From: Streptococcus suis
GTDB taxonomy: Bacteria; Bacillota; Bacilli; Lactobacillales; Streptococcaceae
Length of the DNA stretch: 50,452 nt
Assembly (NCBI RefSeq): GCF_016775005.1
Contig: NZ_JAEUXI010000009.1
Coordinates: 1 to 50,452 of the forward strand
Direction of reading: 5' to 3'
Made by a program: the position numbers and the translations under genes. Shown here piece after piece: positions 20,275 through 28,932 of this stretch. How positions within the stretch are numbered: the first letter of the stretch is position 1; every line of letters starts with the position of its first letter. The notes under the pieces are model-generated. The model saw nothing but the letters and a program-made list of their open reading frames with translations, was not told the origin of the DNA and made no database searches.

Positions 20275-20297
20275 AAAAAGCTCCAATGGAGCTTTTT
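20275..20297. terminator. Bidirectional terminator between convergent wall-enzyme genes
   Basis: A perfect 10-bp palindrome AAAAAGCTCC-AAT-GGAGCTTTTT with A-tract and T-tract. It can end transcription from both the LysM gene and the minus-strand CHAP gene. Confidence 0.92.
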
Positions 20298-20298
20298 G

Positions 20299-21966
20299 TT
20301 ATGGGTAAATGTATCCTGTGACACCATCAGCAACAGGATTGAACCAACCACGGTAGTCGTTGATATTTTGGTTGTAATTGTAATTTGATTCCCTAACTCG
20401 AATGCGCGTTGTACTAGAAACTTCTGTTACGACCGCTACGTGTCCATAACCCCCTCCAGTCCAGACAGCGATAGCACCAACACGTGGTGTTGTACCAGTC
20501 TGAAATCCAGCATTTCTAGCTGAAGAAAGCCATTGTTTCGCATTTCCCCAATAGTTGCCAACCCAAGGAGCAAGTTGCTTCGCCCCCCAGGTACACTGCC
20601 CCACAGGATATTTGTTTGGGGTACTTACAGTTGTTGTTTGGGGTTGATTTAACTGGAATGTACTTGTACCGACACAAACGTTTCCTTGATAGACATGAAC
20701 ATGGTAGTTACCATAACCAGTATGACTTGAAGTGGGAACAGAGTATGTGTAAGTTCCATTTGCTGATTTGGATGGAGAATACCACTTAAGGTCGTCTTGT
20801 CCATTAATCCCAGACCAAACAGCGAATCTCAATTTTTCAGGATTATTGACATTTGTAATATTGATAGAGATGGCGGAAGATGAGGTTTTAGTGCCAATGT
20901 TTACTCTTGAATAGGCTTGGGAAAGATTGATGGAATCTGCATGGTAAACAACCCTACTACCATCGGTATAGGTGACATAGACATGGTTGTGATATGTACC
21001 GCGTAGTGAAGAATGGTCGTTAAAATCAATCTTAGATTTATAATTTCCAGATTCGAAGGTAGCTGTTCTCCATTTTAGATTACTTTGATTGTTGGTAGAC
21101 CAAGTTGCGACAACTACTTTTTGAATCTTTTTAGAAAATTCTTTTTCACTAACAGTTACTGTATAGGTTCCCTTTGTTGAATCAATCGAATCAATGGTAA
21201 CACTTGGTTGATCAATAATAGGAAGCTCTGAAGGTTGAACAGAAAATGTTGCTGCCGCAATATATTTTTTATTTTGTTCGTTAGTTGGTTTTCCATACAA
21301 ATGGAAGCTATATGTGCCAGCATCAAAGTTGTGGTCTTTTAAACGAATTCTAGTTACATACTTTCCTAAACTATTTTTTTCTAGTTTATACCATTTAAGG
21401 TCATCTTGACCATTTGTTGAAGACCAAACAGGTAATTCAATATTTGTAAAGCTTGTTGGGATATTGGCAACTTCAACATCCAAATATCCTTTCTGAACAG
21501 CTAGTATGGAAATTGTTGGAAGTAATAAATCGGATGTTTGAACTTCATGAATTTTTTCTCCTTGAAATACAAGGCTACTTGAGGGAGAATCCTTTGAGTA
21601 CAGATGGATGTTCAGATTTCCAGCTTGTTGATGATGGTCGGAAAGATTAATGGATTGAGTGATAGTTGTTCTTCCTTGTGTAATGATGGAATACCATTTG
21701 ATATCATCTTGGCCATTGAGGCTGGACCAAACAGGAATACGTATTTCATGAATAGTGCTCGGGATATTTGAAATGGTAATGTCTAAGCTACCTTTTCGGA
21801 TGTTTTCCACTTGTATCACCGGAGCGCTGGTGGTTGCTGTGTTTTCAATCTGCCCGACTGTAGTTGCCGGGGTGCTTGTATCGCTAGTGGCATGGGCGAC
21901 AGATACTGAAAGTAGACTGGCAGCTAGGATAGCTGTTGAACATAAAAATGATGTGTATTTTTTCAT
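20299..21966 (-). CDS. Secreted CHAP hydrolase with four GBS Bsp-like repeats
   Basis: A 555-residue secreted protein with a signal peptide (about 1-26). Four repeats follow (about 58-125, 160-230, 265-340, 367-432), each with a VWS-x-NGQDD-x-KWY type core and a later DH and HLY/HVY; this is the GBS Bsp-like repeat. The C-terminal CHAP domain (453-555) has catalytic Cys458 in GQCTWGAK and His509 in YGHVAVV. The CHAP domain is strikingly similar to that of PcsB in this window. Role: peptidoglycan cleavage with repeat-mediated wall or surface binding (inferred). A strong TAGGAGGT ribosome site precedes the start. It is the only convincing minus-strand gene. Confidence 0.9.
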   Translation of the reverse strand: MKKYTSFLCSTAILAASLLSVSVAHATSDTSTPATTVGQIENTATTSAPVIQVENIRKGSLDITISNIPSTIHEIRIPVWSSLNGQDDIKWYSIITQGRTTITQSINLSDHHQQAGNLNIHLYSKDSPSSSLVFQGEKIHEVQTSDLLLPTISILAVQKGYLDVEVANIPTSFTNIELPVWSSTNGQDDLKWYKLEKNSLGKYVTRIRLKDHNFDAGTYSFHLYGKPTNEQNKKYIAAATFSVQPSELPIIDQPSVTIDSIDSTKGTYTVTVSEKEFSKKIQKVVVATWSTNNQSNLKWRTATFESGNYKSKIDFNDHSSLRGTYHNHVYVTYTDGSRVVYHADSINLSQAYSRVNIGTKTSSSAISINITNVNNPEKLRFAVWSGINGQDDLKWYSPSKSANGTYTYSVPTSSHTGYGNYHVHVYQGNVCVGTSTFQLNQPQTTTVSTPNKYPVGQCTWGAKQLAPWVGNYWGNAKQWLSSARNAGFQTGTTPRVGAIAVWTGGGYGHVAVVTEVSSTTRIRVRESNYNYNQNINDYRGWFNPVADGVTGYIYP

Positions 21967-22049
21967 TTTTTTACCTCCTACCTAATTGTTCGGTAAAAAT
22001 TGAGAAAAAATAAAAAAATCCAGGTAAATTAGGATAAACTGAATATTTT

Positions 22050-22058
22050 TGTTAAAAT
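22050..22058 (+). promoter_or_regulatory. Possible extended -10 promoter of purD
   Basis: TGTTAAAAT is an extended -10 with no good -35, 34 bp before the purD start. A promoter is expected here, since purH ends in a terminator and the preceding gene is on the other strand. I see no clear PurR box. Confidence 0.4.
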
Positions 22059-22091
22059 AAGAGTATAAAATCCGTTTTTGAGGTATGAAAA

Positions 22092-23354
22092 ATGAAACTT
22101 TTGGTTGTTGGATCTGGTGGTCGTGAACACGCGATTGCAAAGAAATTGTTAGAGTCTGATCAGGTAGAACAGGTCTTTGTCGCTCCTGGAAATGAAGGAA
22201 TGATTTTAGATGGTATTGACTTGGTCAATATCGGAATTTCCGAACATTCTGCATTAATCAACTTTGCTAAGGAAAATGACATTGCATGGACCTTTGTGGG
22301 ACCAGACGATGCTTTAGCAGCAGGTATCGTTGATGATTTTGAACAGGCGGGACTAAAAGCTTTTGGTCCGAGTCGTCTAGCCGCGGAGCTGGAGTGGTCA
22401 AAAGACTTTGCCAAACAAATCATGGTCAAATACGGCATTCCAACAGCAGCCTTTGGCACATTTTCCAACTTCGAAGAAGCAAAAGCCTACATCGAAGAGC
22501 AGGGGGCTCCAATCGTGGTCAAGGCGGACGGTTTGGCCCTGGGCAAGGGCGTGGTCGTGGCGGAAACCGTCGAGCAGGCGGTCGAAGCAGCACGGGAGAT
22601 GCTCTTGGACAACAAGTTCGGCGACTCAGGTGCCCGCGTGGTCATCGAGGAGTTCTTGGCGGGCGAGGAGTTTTCCCTCTTTGCCTTGGTCAATGGCGAC
22701 CAGTTCTATATCCTGCCGACAGCCCAGGACCACAAGCGTGCCTTTGACGGCGACCAGGGGCCCAACACAGGCGGTATGGGGGCTTACGCTCCTGTTCCCC
22801 ACCTGCCTCAAAGCGTGGTGGACACAGCGGTTGACACCATTGTCAAGCCTATTCTGGACGGCATGATTGCGGAAGGGCGGTCTTATATGGGCGTGCTCTA
22901 TGCTGGTTTGATTCTGACCGACCAAGGTCCCAAGGTCATCGAGTTTAACGCCCGTTTTGGCGACCCAGAAACTCAGATTATCCTACCTCGCTTGACCTCT
23001 GACTTTGCTCAGAACATCGACGACATCCTCCACAAACGTCCGACTGAGCTGACTTGGCTGGAAAGCGGCGTGACGCTGGGCGTTGTCGTGGCTTCAAACG
23101 GTTACCCTCTGGACTACGAAAAAGGCGTAACCTTGCCAGCGAAGACTGAAGGCGATATCACGACCTACTATGCAGGGGCTCGTTTTGCGGAAAATAGCAG
23201 AGCACTGCTATCAAAAGGCGGTCGAGTTTATATGCTAGTCACCACAGCAGATACCGTCCAAGAAGCCCAAGAAAAAATTTACTCGGAGCTGAAGAAACAA
23301 GATACGACAGGCCTCTTTTATCGGACAGATATTGGAAGCAAGGCCGTGAAATAA
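22092..23354 (+). CDS. purD: Phosphoribosylamine-glycine ligase (GAR synthetase)
   Basis: PurD joins glycine to phosphoribosylamine with ATP. The 420-residue ATP-grasp enzyme begins with [13 protein letters not shown] and has [25 protein letters not shown] and [12 protein letters not shown]. Length is normal. It heads a second purine unit purD-purE-purK, then the DUF262/HEPN pair and purB. The first 300 bp are AT-rich, while the segment from about 22500 on is much richer in G and C, which suggests recombination within the gene. Confidence 0.97.
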   Translation: MKLLVVGSGGREHAIAKKLLESDQVEQVFVAPGNEGMILDGIDLVNIGISEHSALINFAKENDIAWTFVGPDDALAAGIVDDFEQAGLKAFGPSRLAAELEWSKDFAKQIMVKYGIPTAAFGTFSNFEEAKAYIEEQGAPIVVKADGLALGKGVVVAETVEQAVEAAREMLLDNKFGDSGARVVIEEFLAGEEFSLFALVNGDQFYILPTAQDHKRAFDGDQGPNTGGMGAYAPVPHLPQSVVDTAVDTIVKPILDGMIAEGRSYMGVLYAGLILTDQGPKVIEFNARFGDPETQIILPRLTSDFAQNIDDILHKRPTELTWLESGVTLGVVVASNGYPLDYEKGVTLPAKTEGDITTYYAGARFAENSRALLSKGGRVYMLVTTADTVQEAQEKIYSELKKQDTTGLFYRTDIGSKAVK

Positions 23355-23379
23355 GGGACAAAGAAAAGGAAAGACAAGC

Positions 23380-23868
23380 ATGAATATTCCAATTTCCATC
23401 ATCATGGGCTCTAGTTCTGACTGGAAAACCATGAAAAAAGCAGCCGAAGTGCTGGACAAATTTGGCGTAGCCTATGAAAAGAAAGTGGTCTCCGCTCATC
23501 GCACGCCAGACCTCATGTTCCGTCATGCCGAAGAGGCGCGTGGCCGTGGCATCAAGGTCATTATCGCAGGAGCGGGCGGTGCGGCTCATTTGCCAGGTAT
23601 GGTAGCAGCCAAGACCACCCTGCCTGTCATCGGTGTCCCTGTCCAGTCCCGTGCCCTCAGCGGTGTGGATTCTCTCTATTCTATCGTGCAGATGCCGGGC
23701 GGTGTGCCTGTTGCGACTATGGCAATCGGTGAAGCAGGTGCGACCAATGCAGCTCTGACAGCTCTTCGCATTCTCTCTATTGAAGACCAAACCATTGCAG
23801 CTCAGCTGGCAGATTTTGCCAAGGAACAGGAAAAAATTGCGGAGGCGATGACAGATGACCTCATCTAA
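23380..23868 (+). CDS. purE: N5-carboxyaminoimidazole ribonucleotide mutase
   Basis: PurE (class I) moves the carboxyl group of N5-CAIR to carbon 4, giving CAIR. The 162-residue protein has [12 protein letters not shown] at the N-terminus, SAHRTPD and [12 protein letters not shown], the typical active-site elements. It lies 25 bp after purD and overlaps purK by 14 bp, matching its need for the PurK product. Confidence 0.97.
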   Translation: MNIPISIIMGSSSDWKTMKKAAEVLDKFGVAYEKKVVSAHRTPDLMFRHAEEARGRGIKVIIAGAGGAAHLPGMVAAKTTLPVIGVPVQSRALSGVDSLYSIVQMPGGVPVATMAIGEAGATNAALTALRILSIEDQTIAAQLADFAKEQEKIAEAMTDDLI

Positions 23869-24928
23869 GACAATCGGAATTATCGGCGGCGGTCAGCTAG
23901 GGCAGATGATGGCCATTTCCGCTATTTACATGGGCCACAAGGTGATCACGCTGGATCCTGCAGCGGACTGCCCAGCCTCCAAGGTCAGCGAGGTCATCGT
24001 CGCTCCCTATCACGATGTAGCGGCTCTCAAACAGCTGGCGGAGCGGTGCGATGTCCTGACCTACGAGTTTGAAAATGTTGATGCCGACGGACTGGACGCG
24101 GTCATCAAGGACGGCCAGCTCCCTCAAGGGACAGACCTCCTCCGCATTTCCCAAAACCGCATTTTTGAGAAGGATTTTTTGGCCAAAAAAGCTGGCGTGC
24201 AAGTCGCCCCTTACAAAGTCGTCACATCTAGCCTAGACCTAGAAGGTCTGGACCTCAGCAAAAACTACGTCTTAAAAACAGCCACTGGGGGCTACGACGG
24301 ACATGGCCAGAAGGTCATTCGAGAAGAGGCGGACTTGGTAGAGGCTAGTCAGTTAGCCAACTCTGCCGAGTGTGTTTTGGAAGAGTTTGTGAATTTTGAC
24401 CTGGAAATCTCCGTCCTTGTGTCTGGGAATGGCTCCGACTATACCGTCTTTCCTGTGCAGGAAAATATCCACCGCAATAATATTCTTTACAAGACTATTG
24501 TGCCTGCCCGTATTTCAGATGAACTAGCTGAAAAAGCCAAAACCATGGCCCTGCAAATCGCAGACAAGCTCCATTTGGCAGGCACCTTCTGCGTTGAAAT
24601 GTTTGTGGCAGGGCAAGACATTCTGGTCAATGAAATTGCTCCTCGACCACATAATTCGGGACATTATTCCATTGAAGCCTGTGATTTTTCACAGTTTGAT
24701 ACCCATATCCGAGGCATTTTAAGGGAGCCTCTACCTCCTATCCGCCTGCTCTCTCCAGCAGTTATGATTAACGTCCTCGGACAAGACATGGAAGCAGTCC
24801 AAACCTTTCTTCAAGAAAACCCTACCGCCCATCCCCACTTTTATGGTAAACTAGAAGCAAAGCACAATCGCAAAATGGGACACGTGACGGTGTTGGGGGA
24901 TGACATCTACAGTGTTGAGGAGTTTTAA
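23855..24928 (+). CDS. purK: N5-carboxyaminoimidazole ribonucleotide synthase
   Basis: PurK is the ATP-grasp enzyme that makes N5-CAIR from AIR, bicarbonate and ATP. The 357-residue protein shows [12 protein letters not shown] at the N-terminus, [13 protein letters not shown] in the ATP-binding part, and [13 protein letters not shown] near the active site. It starts inside purE. It is followed after only 21 bp by an unrelated AT-rich gene, where purB would be expected. Confidence 0.97.
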   Translation: MTSSKTIGIIGGGQLGQMMAISAIYMGHKVITLDPAADCPASKVSEVIVAPYHDVAALKQLAERCDVLTYEFENVDADGLDAVIKDGQLPQGTDLLRISQNRIFEKDFLAKKAGVQVAPYKVVTSSLDLEGLDLSKNYVLKTATGGYDGHGQKVIREEADLVEASQLANSAECVLEEFVNFDLEISVLVSGNGSDYTVFPVQENIHRNNILYKTIVPARISDELAEKAKTMALQIADKLHLAGTFCVEMFVAGQDILVNEIAPRPHNSGHYSIEACDFSQFDTHIRGILREPLPPIRLLSPAVMINVLGQDMEAVQTFLQENPTAHPHFYGKLEAKHNRKMGHVTVLGDDIYSVEEF

Positions 24929-24949
24929 AAATATTTAGAAGAGGTAGCG

Positions 24950-26128
24950 ATGAAAAATAAAACTTACTATGGAGAATATAGTTTATATCATTGGATGCAA
25001 CTGATTTTAAAACAAAATATTGTGTTGCCAGACTACCAAAGACTGTTTGTGTGGAAAAAGGAAAAATCCAGCAAGTTAATTGAGAGTCTAAGAAATGGAG
25101 AGTTTGTACCACCGGTAACCATTGGAGCATATGATAATGGAGAAAAAACGCTAAATCTAATTTTAGATGGACAACAGCGTTTAACGAGTATCTTTTTGAG
25201 TTATCTAGGTGTTTTTCCAGATAAAGAAAAGTTTAAAAAGAAAATCGAGGCTATGGTTGACGAAAATGATTTGGACTATGAGGCAGAAGATTTTGATAAT
25301 ATATTAGAATGGACTTTCAAATTATTAACAGAAAAAGGAAATAATAGAGAAAAAATATTAGATAAGATTGCAGATGGAAATTACGAGCAAATTGATACAA
25401 TTGACGAGGAGTTTTTAAAATCTCATTATTTAGGTTTTTCTTATTTGGTACCTCAAAAGGAAAGCTTCGAGAGGGATGAGGATTTTTTTTCAAAACAACA
25501 AAAATATTATTCATCTGTTTTCCGAAATATAAATATTCAAGGTGAGAGATTATTACCTCAAGAAAGTCGGAAGTCGCTATACTACTTAAAAGATGATCTT
25601 GCAGATTTTTTTGAGCCTAAATTTACTAATAAAATTACTGTTAAAGATGCTAAGATGGATTTTGTGAGATACATAGCCCTTATTTCACATCGAATAAAAA
25701 AAGATAATATAAATAGAGTTGGATATGGCTACGCTAGAAAAATGGAGGCTCTGTATGAGGAATTTATTTATTTCGTAGTTGACGGAGAGGGGGGAGAGAC
25801 TTTCGCTGTGCTACCGAATTATGTGATGAGTGGTGAATATACTGAACAAGTTGAAAAAGCTGCTGAACTTTTTGAAACTATTCATAGCAAGATTGTTTTC
25901 AACTCGATAATTGATATGGATGTTGTTGCTTTTGGCTTGTTAGAATATATTATTTTTAAACAAAAAGAAATAGATAGGTCTAAAATTTCACACCTTATTT
26001 TAGATTTAGAGTTGGCGATAAAAAATTTCAAATCGGATAGTTTGCATGCTAGAAATCCAGGTGCGTTGAAGCATTTGAGAAGTAGAATGAGTAGCTCTGA
26101 AGGAATTTATAGAAAGTATCTACAATGA
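24950..26128 (+). CDS. DUF262 (ParB/GmrSD-N-like) protein
   Basis: The N-terminal part of this 392-residue protein matches the DUF262 fold of GmrS/GmrSD-type enzymes: LPDYQR-x-x-VW (about 26-35) and LDGQQRLTS (about 72-80), the nucleotide-binding DGQQR motif. The rest is helical, and I do not see the HNH (DUF1524) nuclease domain of full GmrSD. It is AT-rich and sits between purK and purB, 21 bp after purK and overlapping the next gene by 4 bp (ATGA), so the two are coupled. DUF262 proteins are often parts of phage-defence systems. Here it may be the sensor or NTPase half; that is inference. Confidence 0.85.
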   Translation: MKNKTYYGEYSLYHWMQLILKQNIVLPDYQRLFVWKKEKSSKLIESLRNGEFVPPVTIGAYDNGEKTLNLILDGQQRLTSIFLSYLGVFPDKEKFKKKIEAMVDENDLDYEAEDFDNILEWTFKLLTEKGNNREKILDKIADGNYEQIDTIDEEFLKSHYLGFSYLVPQKESFERDEDFFSKQQKYYSSVFRNINIQGERLLPQESRKSLYYLKDDLADFFEPKFTNKITVKDAKMDFVRYIALISHRIKKDNINRVGYGYARKMEALYEEFIYFVVDGEGGETFAVLPNYVMSGEYTEQVEKAAELFETIHSKIVFNSIIDMDVVAFGLLEYIIFKQKEIDRSKISHLILDLELAIKNFKSDSLHARNPGALKHLRSRMSSSEGIYRKYLQ

Positions 26129-27294
26129 GTAAGCACGATAAGTTTATATTGACACCTATAACTTCTGTATTAGAAGAAGCAGTTGTAGCTAGTTACGGTA
26201 TCGGTAAAGGTATTGAATCATATTCTATCAGTGACTATATTATGCAATCTTTATTTTTGAAGATGACTGGCTTTCAAGAGCAGAAGATGAAGTGTATTAG
26301 TTGGGAAATAGCGACAAATGATTTTGCCTATCGAAGAAGTCTTTTGGCAAATGATTACGGATTGGCGGAGCATTCAACATATAGAGCGAAAAATACAATT
26401 TTTCAAAAACTTCAAGAGAGCATTGCGAATATAAACAATGATATCGATTTCCATAAGTCAGTATTTGAAGTAATAAAAGAAGATTTTCTTGGAAAAGAAG
26501 ATATTGATATTATCGAAGAAACAAGGATAGTATTAAAAGATGTATTTGGATCAGAATCAGATAAAGACAGGGTTAATGAGATATTTTTCCAACTAGCTAA
26601 AAAAAAATTATCCCAAAATACGAATAGTGAAGTTTTAGAAATAATAAAAGAGTTTCTGAGTGACTCTGATTTTTTATCATTAAACATTGAGTTAGAGAAA
26701 ATAGAGCAACGAAAAAACACAGCTGATGAAATCTTCGAAACTTTAAAAAATGTAATAAAGGAATCAAAGTTTAATGAGTTATGTCGTAAATTGTTGAAAA
26801 CATTCTTTCAAGAAAAATCCTTCGATGAAATAATAAAAATGCTTAAAGTTCTTCTTTCGGAGTCTGAGATTCATAAACTATATGCAAGCTTGGCAAAAAA
26901 GGAATTTAGGGACAGTACTGTGAATAAGATTATTGAAATATTTGCAGACACAAATCTAGCGGTTTGGAAGGAAAAAAACTTTGATTACTTTTATAATGAA
27001 GGTTCAAAAAAAATAATTTGTTTGAATCAACTCTTGCCTAAGCAAAAGAATAATTATTCTTTATTTGGAAATGTTTTAGTAGAAAAGTATGAAATTTTGT
27101 ATAATCAACGAAATAGAATAGCACATAATGTAATATCTTATCAAGATAATTTACCTACCCTAAAGACTCTCCAATTAGAGACCGATGAGTCGAGAAATTA
27201 TTTTGTATGGTTTGCGATATTAGTTTTAATTGACAAAATTTTTATGTCAACATATAGAGTTTATCAATTAGCTTTGGACGAAGATATATATTAA
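26125..27294 (+). CDS. HEPN-like protein, likely RNase partner of DUF262 gene
   Basis: A 389-residue, Lys/Glu-rich and mostly helical protein. Near the C-terminus RNRIAHN (about 319-325) fits the RX4H catalytic motif of HEPN ribonucleases and is followed by hydrophobic helices, as in that fold. The middle (about 110-290) looks like repeated helical units with recurring IKEFLSDS- or LKVLLSES-like phrases. It overlaps the DUF262 gene by 4 bp and ends 9 bp before purB. DUF262 and HEPN genes are often paired in predicted toxin or defence modules; I infer that role. No signal peptide or membrane segment is evident. Confidence 0.78.
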   Translation: MSKHDKFILTPITSVLEEAVVASYGIGKGIESYSISDYIMQSLFLKMTGFQEQKMKCISWEIATNDFAYRRSLLANDYGLAEHSTYRAKNTIFQKLQESIANINNDIDFHKSVFEVIKEDFLGKEDIDIIEETRIVLKDVFGSESDKDRVNEIFFQLAKKKLSQNTNSEVLEIIKEFLSDSDFLSLNIELEKIEQRKNTADEIFETLKNVIKESKFNELCRKLLKTFFQEKSFDEIIKMLKVLLSESEIHKLYASLAKKEFRDSTVNKIIEIFADTNLAVWKEKNFDYFYNEGSKKIICLNQLLPKQKNNYSLFGNVLVEKYEILYNQRNRIAHNVISYQDNLPTLKTLQLETDESRNYFVWFAILVLIDKIFMSTYRVYQLALDEDIY

Positions 27295-27303
27295 GGAGAC
27301 AAT

Positions 27304-28596
27304 ATGATCAATCGTTATTCCCGCCCAGAGATGGCGGCTATTTGGAGTGAAGAGAACAAGTACAAGGCTTGGTTGGAGGTGGAAATCCTCGCAGATGAGG
27401 CTTGGGCTGAGTTGGGTGAGATTCCCAAGGAAGATGTGGCCTTGATTCGTGAGAAGGCGACTTTTGACATCGACCGCATTTTAGAAATCGAAGAGGAAAC
27501 TCGTCACGATGTGGTGGCTTTCACGCGTGCGGTTTCGGAAAGTCTTGGTGAGGAACGCAAGTGGGTCCATTATGGTCTGACCTCGACCGACGTGGTGGAT
27601 ACGGCTTACGGCTATCTCTACAAGCAGGCCAACGACATCATCCGTCGTGACCTTGAAAACTTTACCAATATCATCGCTGACAAGGCTCGTGAGCACAAGT
27701 ACACCATCATGATGGGGCGGACCCACGGTGTCCATGCGGAGCCAACGACCTTCGGTCTTAAATTAGCGACTTGGTATAGCGAAATGAAACGCAACATGGA
27801 GCGTTTTGATGTAGCAGCTAAGGGCGTTGAGGCTGGTAAAATTTCAGGTGCGGTTGGTAACTTTGCCAACATTCCTCCATTTGTGGAAGAGTATGTTTGT
27901 GGCAAATTGGGCATTCGTCCGCAGGAAATTTCTACCCAGGTTCTTCCTCGTGACCTCCACGCAGAATATTTCTCAGCCCTAGCCTTGATTGCAACGTCTA
28001 TCGAGCGTATGGCGACAGAAATCCGTGGGCTACAAAAATCTGAACAACGCGAAGTCGAAGAGTATTTCGCCAAAGGCCAAAAAGGCAGCTCTGCTATGCC
28101 CCATAAACGCAACCCTATCGGCTCTGAAAACATGACCGGTCTGGCTCGAGTGGTGCGTGGTCACTTGGTGACGGCTTTTGAAAATGTGGCTCTCTGGCAC
28201 GAACGCGATATTTCCCACTCGTCAGCGGAGCGGATTATCACGCCGGATACGACTATCCTCATCAACTACATGCTCAACCGTTTTGGTAATATCGTCAAGA
28301 ACTTGACTGTTTTCCCAGAAAACATGATTCGCAACATGAACTCAACATTTGGTCTGATTTACAGCCAGCGTGTCATGCTTAGCTTGATTGAAAAAGGTAT
28401 GACCCGTGAGGAAGCCTATGACTTGGTGCAACCAAAAACCGCACAGTCATGGGACAATCAAGTGGACTTCAAGCCTCTTCTTGAAGCAGATGAGCGTGTG
28501 ACAGCCAAACTCAGTCAGGAAGAAATCGATGAACTCTTCAACCCAGACTACTATGCTAAGCGGGTTGATGACATCTTTGAACGACTTGGATTATAA
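27304..28596 (+). CDS. purB: Adenylosuccinate lyase
   Basis: PurB acts twice: SAICAR to AICAR plus fumarate, and adenylosuccinate to AMP plus fumarate. The 430-residue protein carries the superfamily signature [17 protein letters not shown] and the TSTDVVDTA and [10 protein letters not shown] motifs. No promoter is visible just upstream, so it is probably read through the DUF262/HEPN pair. Its initiation region, AAGGAGACAATATG, pairs at 12 of 14 positions with the core of the small RNAs encoded just downstream. A terminator follows and overlaps the first CiaR box. Confidence 0.97.
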   Translation: MINRYSRPEMAAIWSEENKYKAWLEVEILADEAWAELGEIPKEDVALIREKATFDIDRILEIEEETRHDVVAFTRAVSESLGEERKWVHYGLTSTDVVDTAYGYLYKQANDIIRRDLENFTNIIADKAREHKYTIMMGRTHGVHAEPTTFGLKLATWYSEMKRNMERFDVAAKGVEAGKISGAVGNFANIPPFVEEYVCGKLGIRPQEISTQVLPRDLHAEYFSALALIATSIERMATEIRGLQKSEQREVEEYFAKGQKGSSAMPHKRNPIGSENMTGLARVVRGHLVTAFENVALWHERDISHSSAERIITPDTTILINYMLNRFGNIVKNLTVFPENMIRNMNSTFGLIYSQRVMLSLIEKGMTREEAYDLVQPKTAQSWDNQVDFKPLLEADERVTAKLSQEEIDELFNPDYYAKRVDDIFERLGL

Positions 28597-28602
28597 AAAA
28601 TT

Positions 28603-28633
28603 AAAATTCTTTGGATTTTCCAGAGAATTTTTT
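28603..28633 (+). terminator. Terminator after purB
   Basis: A 13-bp stem AAAATTCTTTGGA / TCCAGAGAATTTT with a TTT loop and a T-tail. Its end overlaps the first half-site of the CiaR box. The gene-free stretch 28597-28932 holds this terminator, a CiaR promoter, a csRNA and the MerR promoter. Confidence 0.85.
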
Positions 28634-28662
28634 AGTTTCCCTTAAGTTTTGAGAGTTATACT
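28630..28662 (+). promoter_or_regulatory. CiaR-type promoter of csRNA copy 1
   Basis: Direct repeat TTTTAG-N5-CTTAAG (28630-28646), then 10 bp, then -10 TATACT (28657-28662). The layout matches CiaR-activated promoters (NTTAAG-N5-WTTAAG) and is the same in all four copies in this window. Confidence 0.8.
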
Positions 28663-28668
28663 CTATTT

Positions 28669-28852
28669 AAGCTAGAAATAGCAAAACTTTTACTGAATGA
28701 TTTTCAGTATCGTCATCCGTAAGAGCTAAAGCTCAAACGGCTGGCATATCTTTTCACCTAAAGGTGTCCCTAGCTCTAAGTCGCAAGCGACAAGAGCTAG
28801 GTATCATATAATCTCCAGAAAACAGTCGGCAAAGTGAAGTCGGCTGTTTTTG
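28669..28852 (+). ncRNA. CiaR-dependent small RNA (csRNA), long variant
   Basis: A predicted transcript of about 184 nt. In order: hairpin GCTA-GAAA-TAGC (28671-28682), hairpin ACTGAA/TTCAGT, and a nested hairpin CCGT..GAGC-TAAA-GCTC..ACGG. Two extra hairpins found only in this copy follow: CACC-TAAA-GGTG, and CCTAGCTC/GAGCTAGG enclosing GTCG-CAAG-CGAC. Then comes the core CATATAATCTCC (28805-28816), complementary to a ribosome site and ATG, and a terminator stem (28819-28830 with 28839-28850) with a T-tail. The family regulates translation by pairing at start regions; targets here are unknown. Confidence 0.78.
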
Positions 28853-28872
28853 TATAAAAAATCAAAAAAGTC

Positions 28873-28903
28873 TTGACCCACCCCTAGGGGAATGGTGTAT
28901 GCT
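28873..28903 (+). promoter_or_regulatory. MerR-type promoter and operator
   Basis: -35 TTGACC (28873-28878) and -10 TATGCT (28898-28903) are separated by 19 bp, the elongated spacer typical of MerR-activated promoters. The spacer carries the palindrome CCCCTAGGGG (28881-28890), flanked by ACC and GGT. It lies just before the MerR-like gene and suggests autoregulation. Confidence 0.72.
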
Positions 28904-28932
28904 AGGACTATCAATATGTGTGGAGGACGGAG

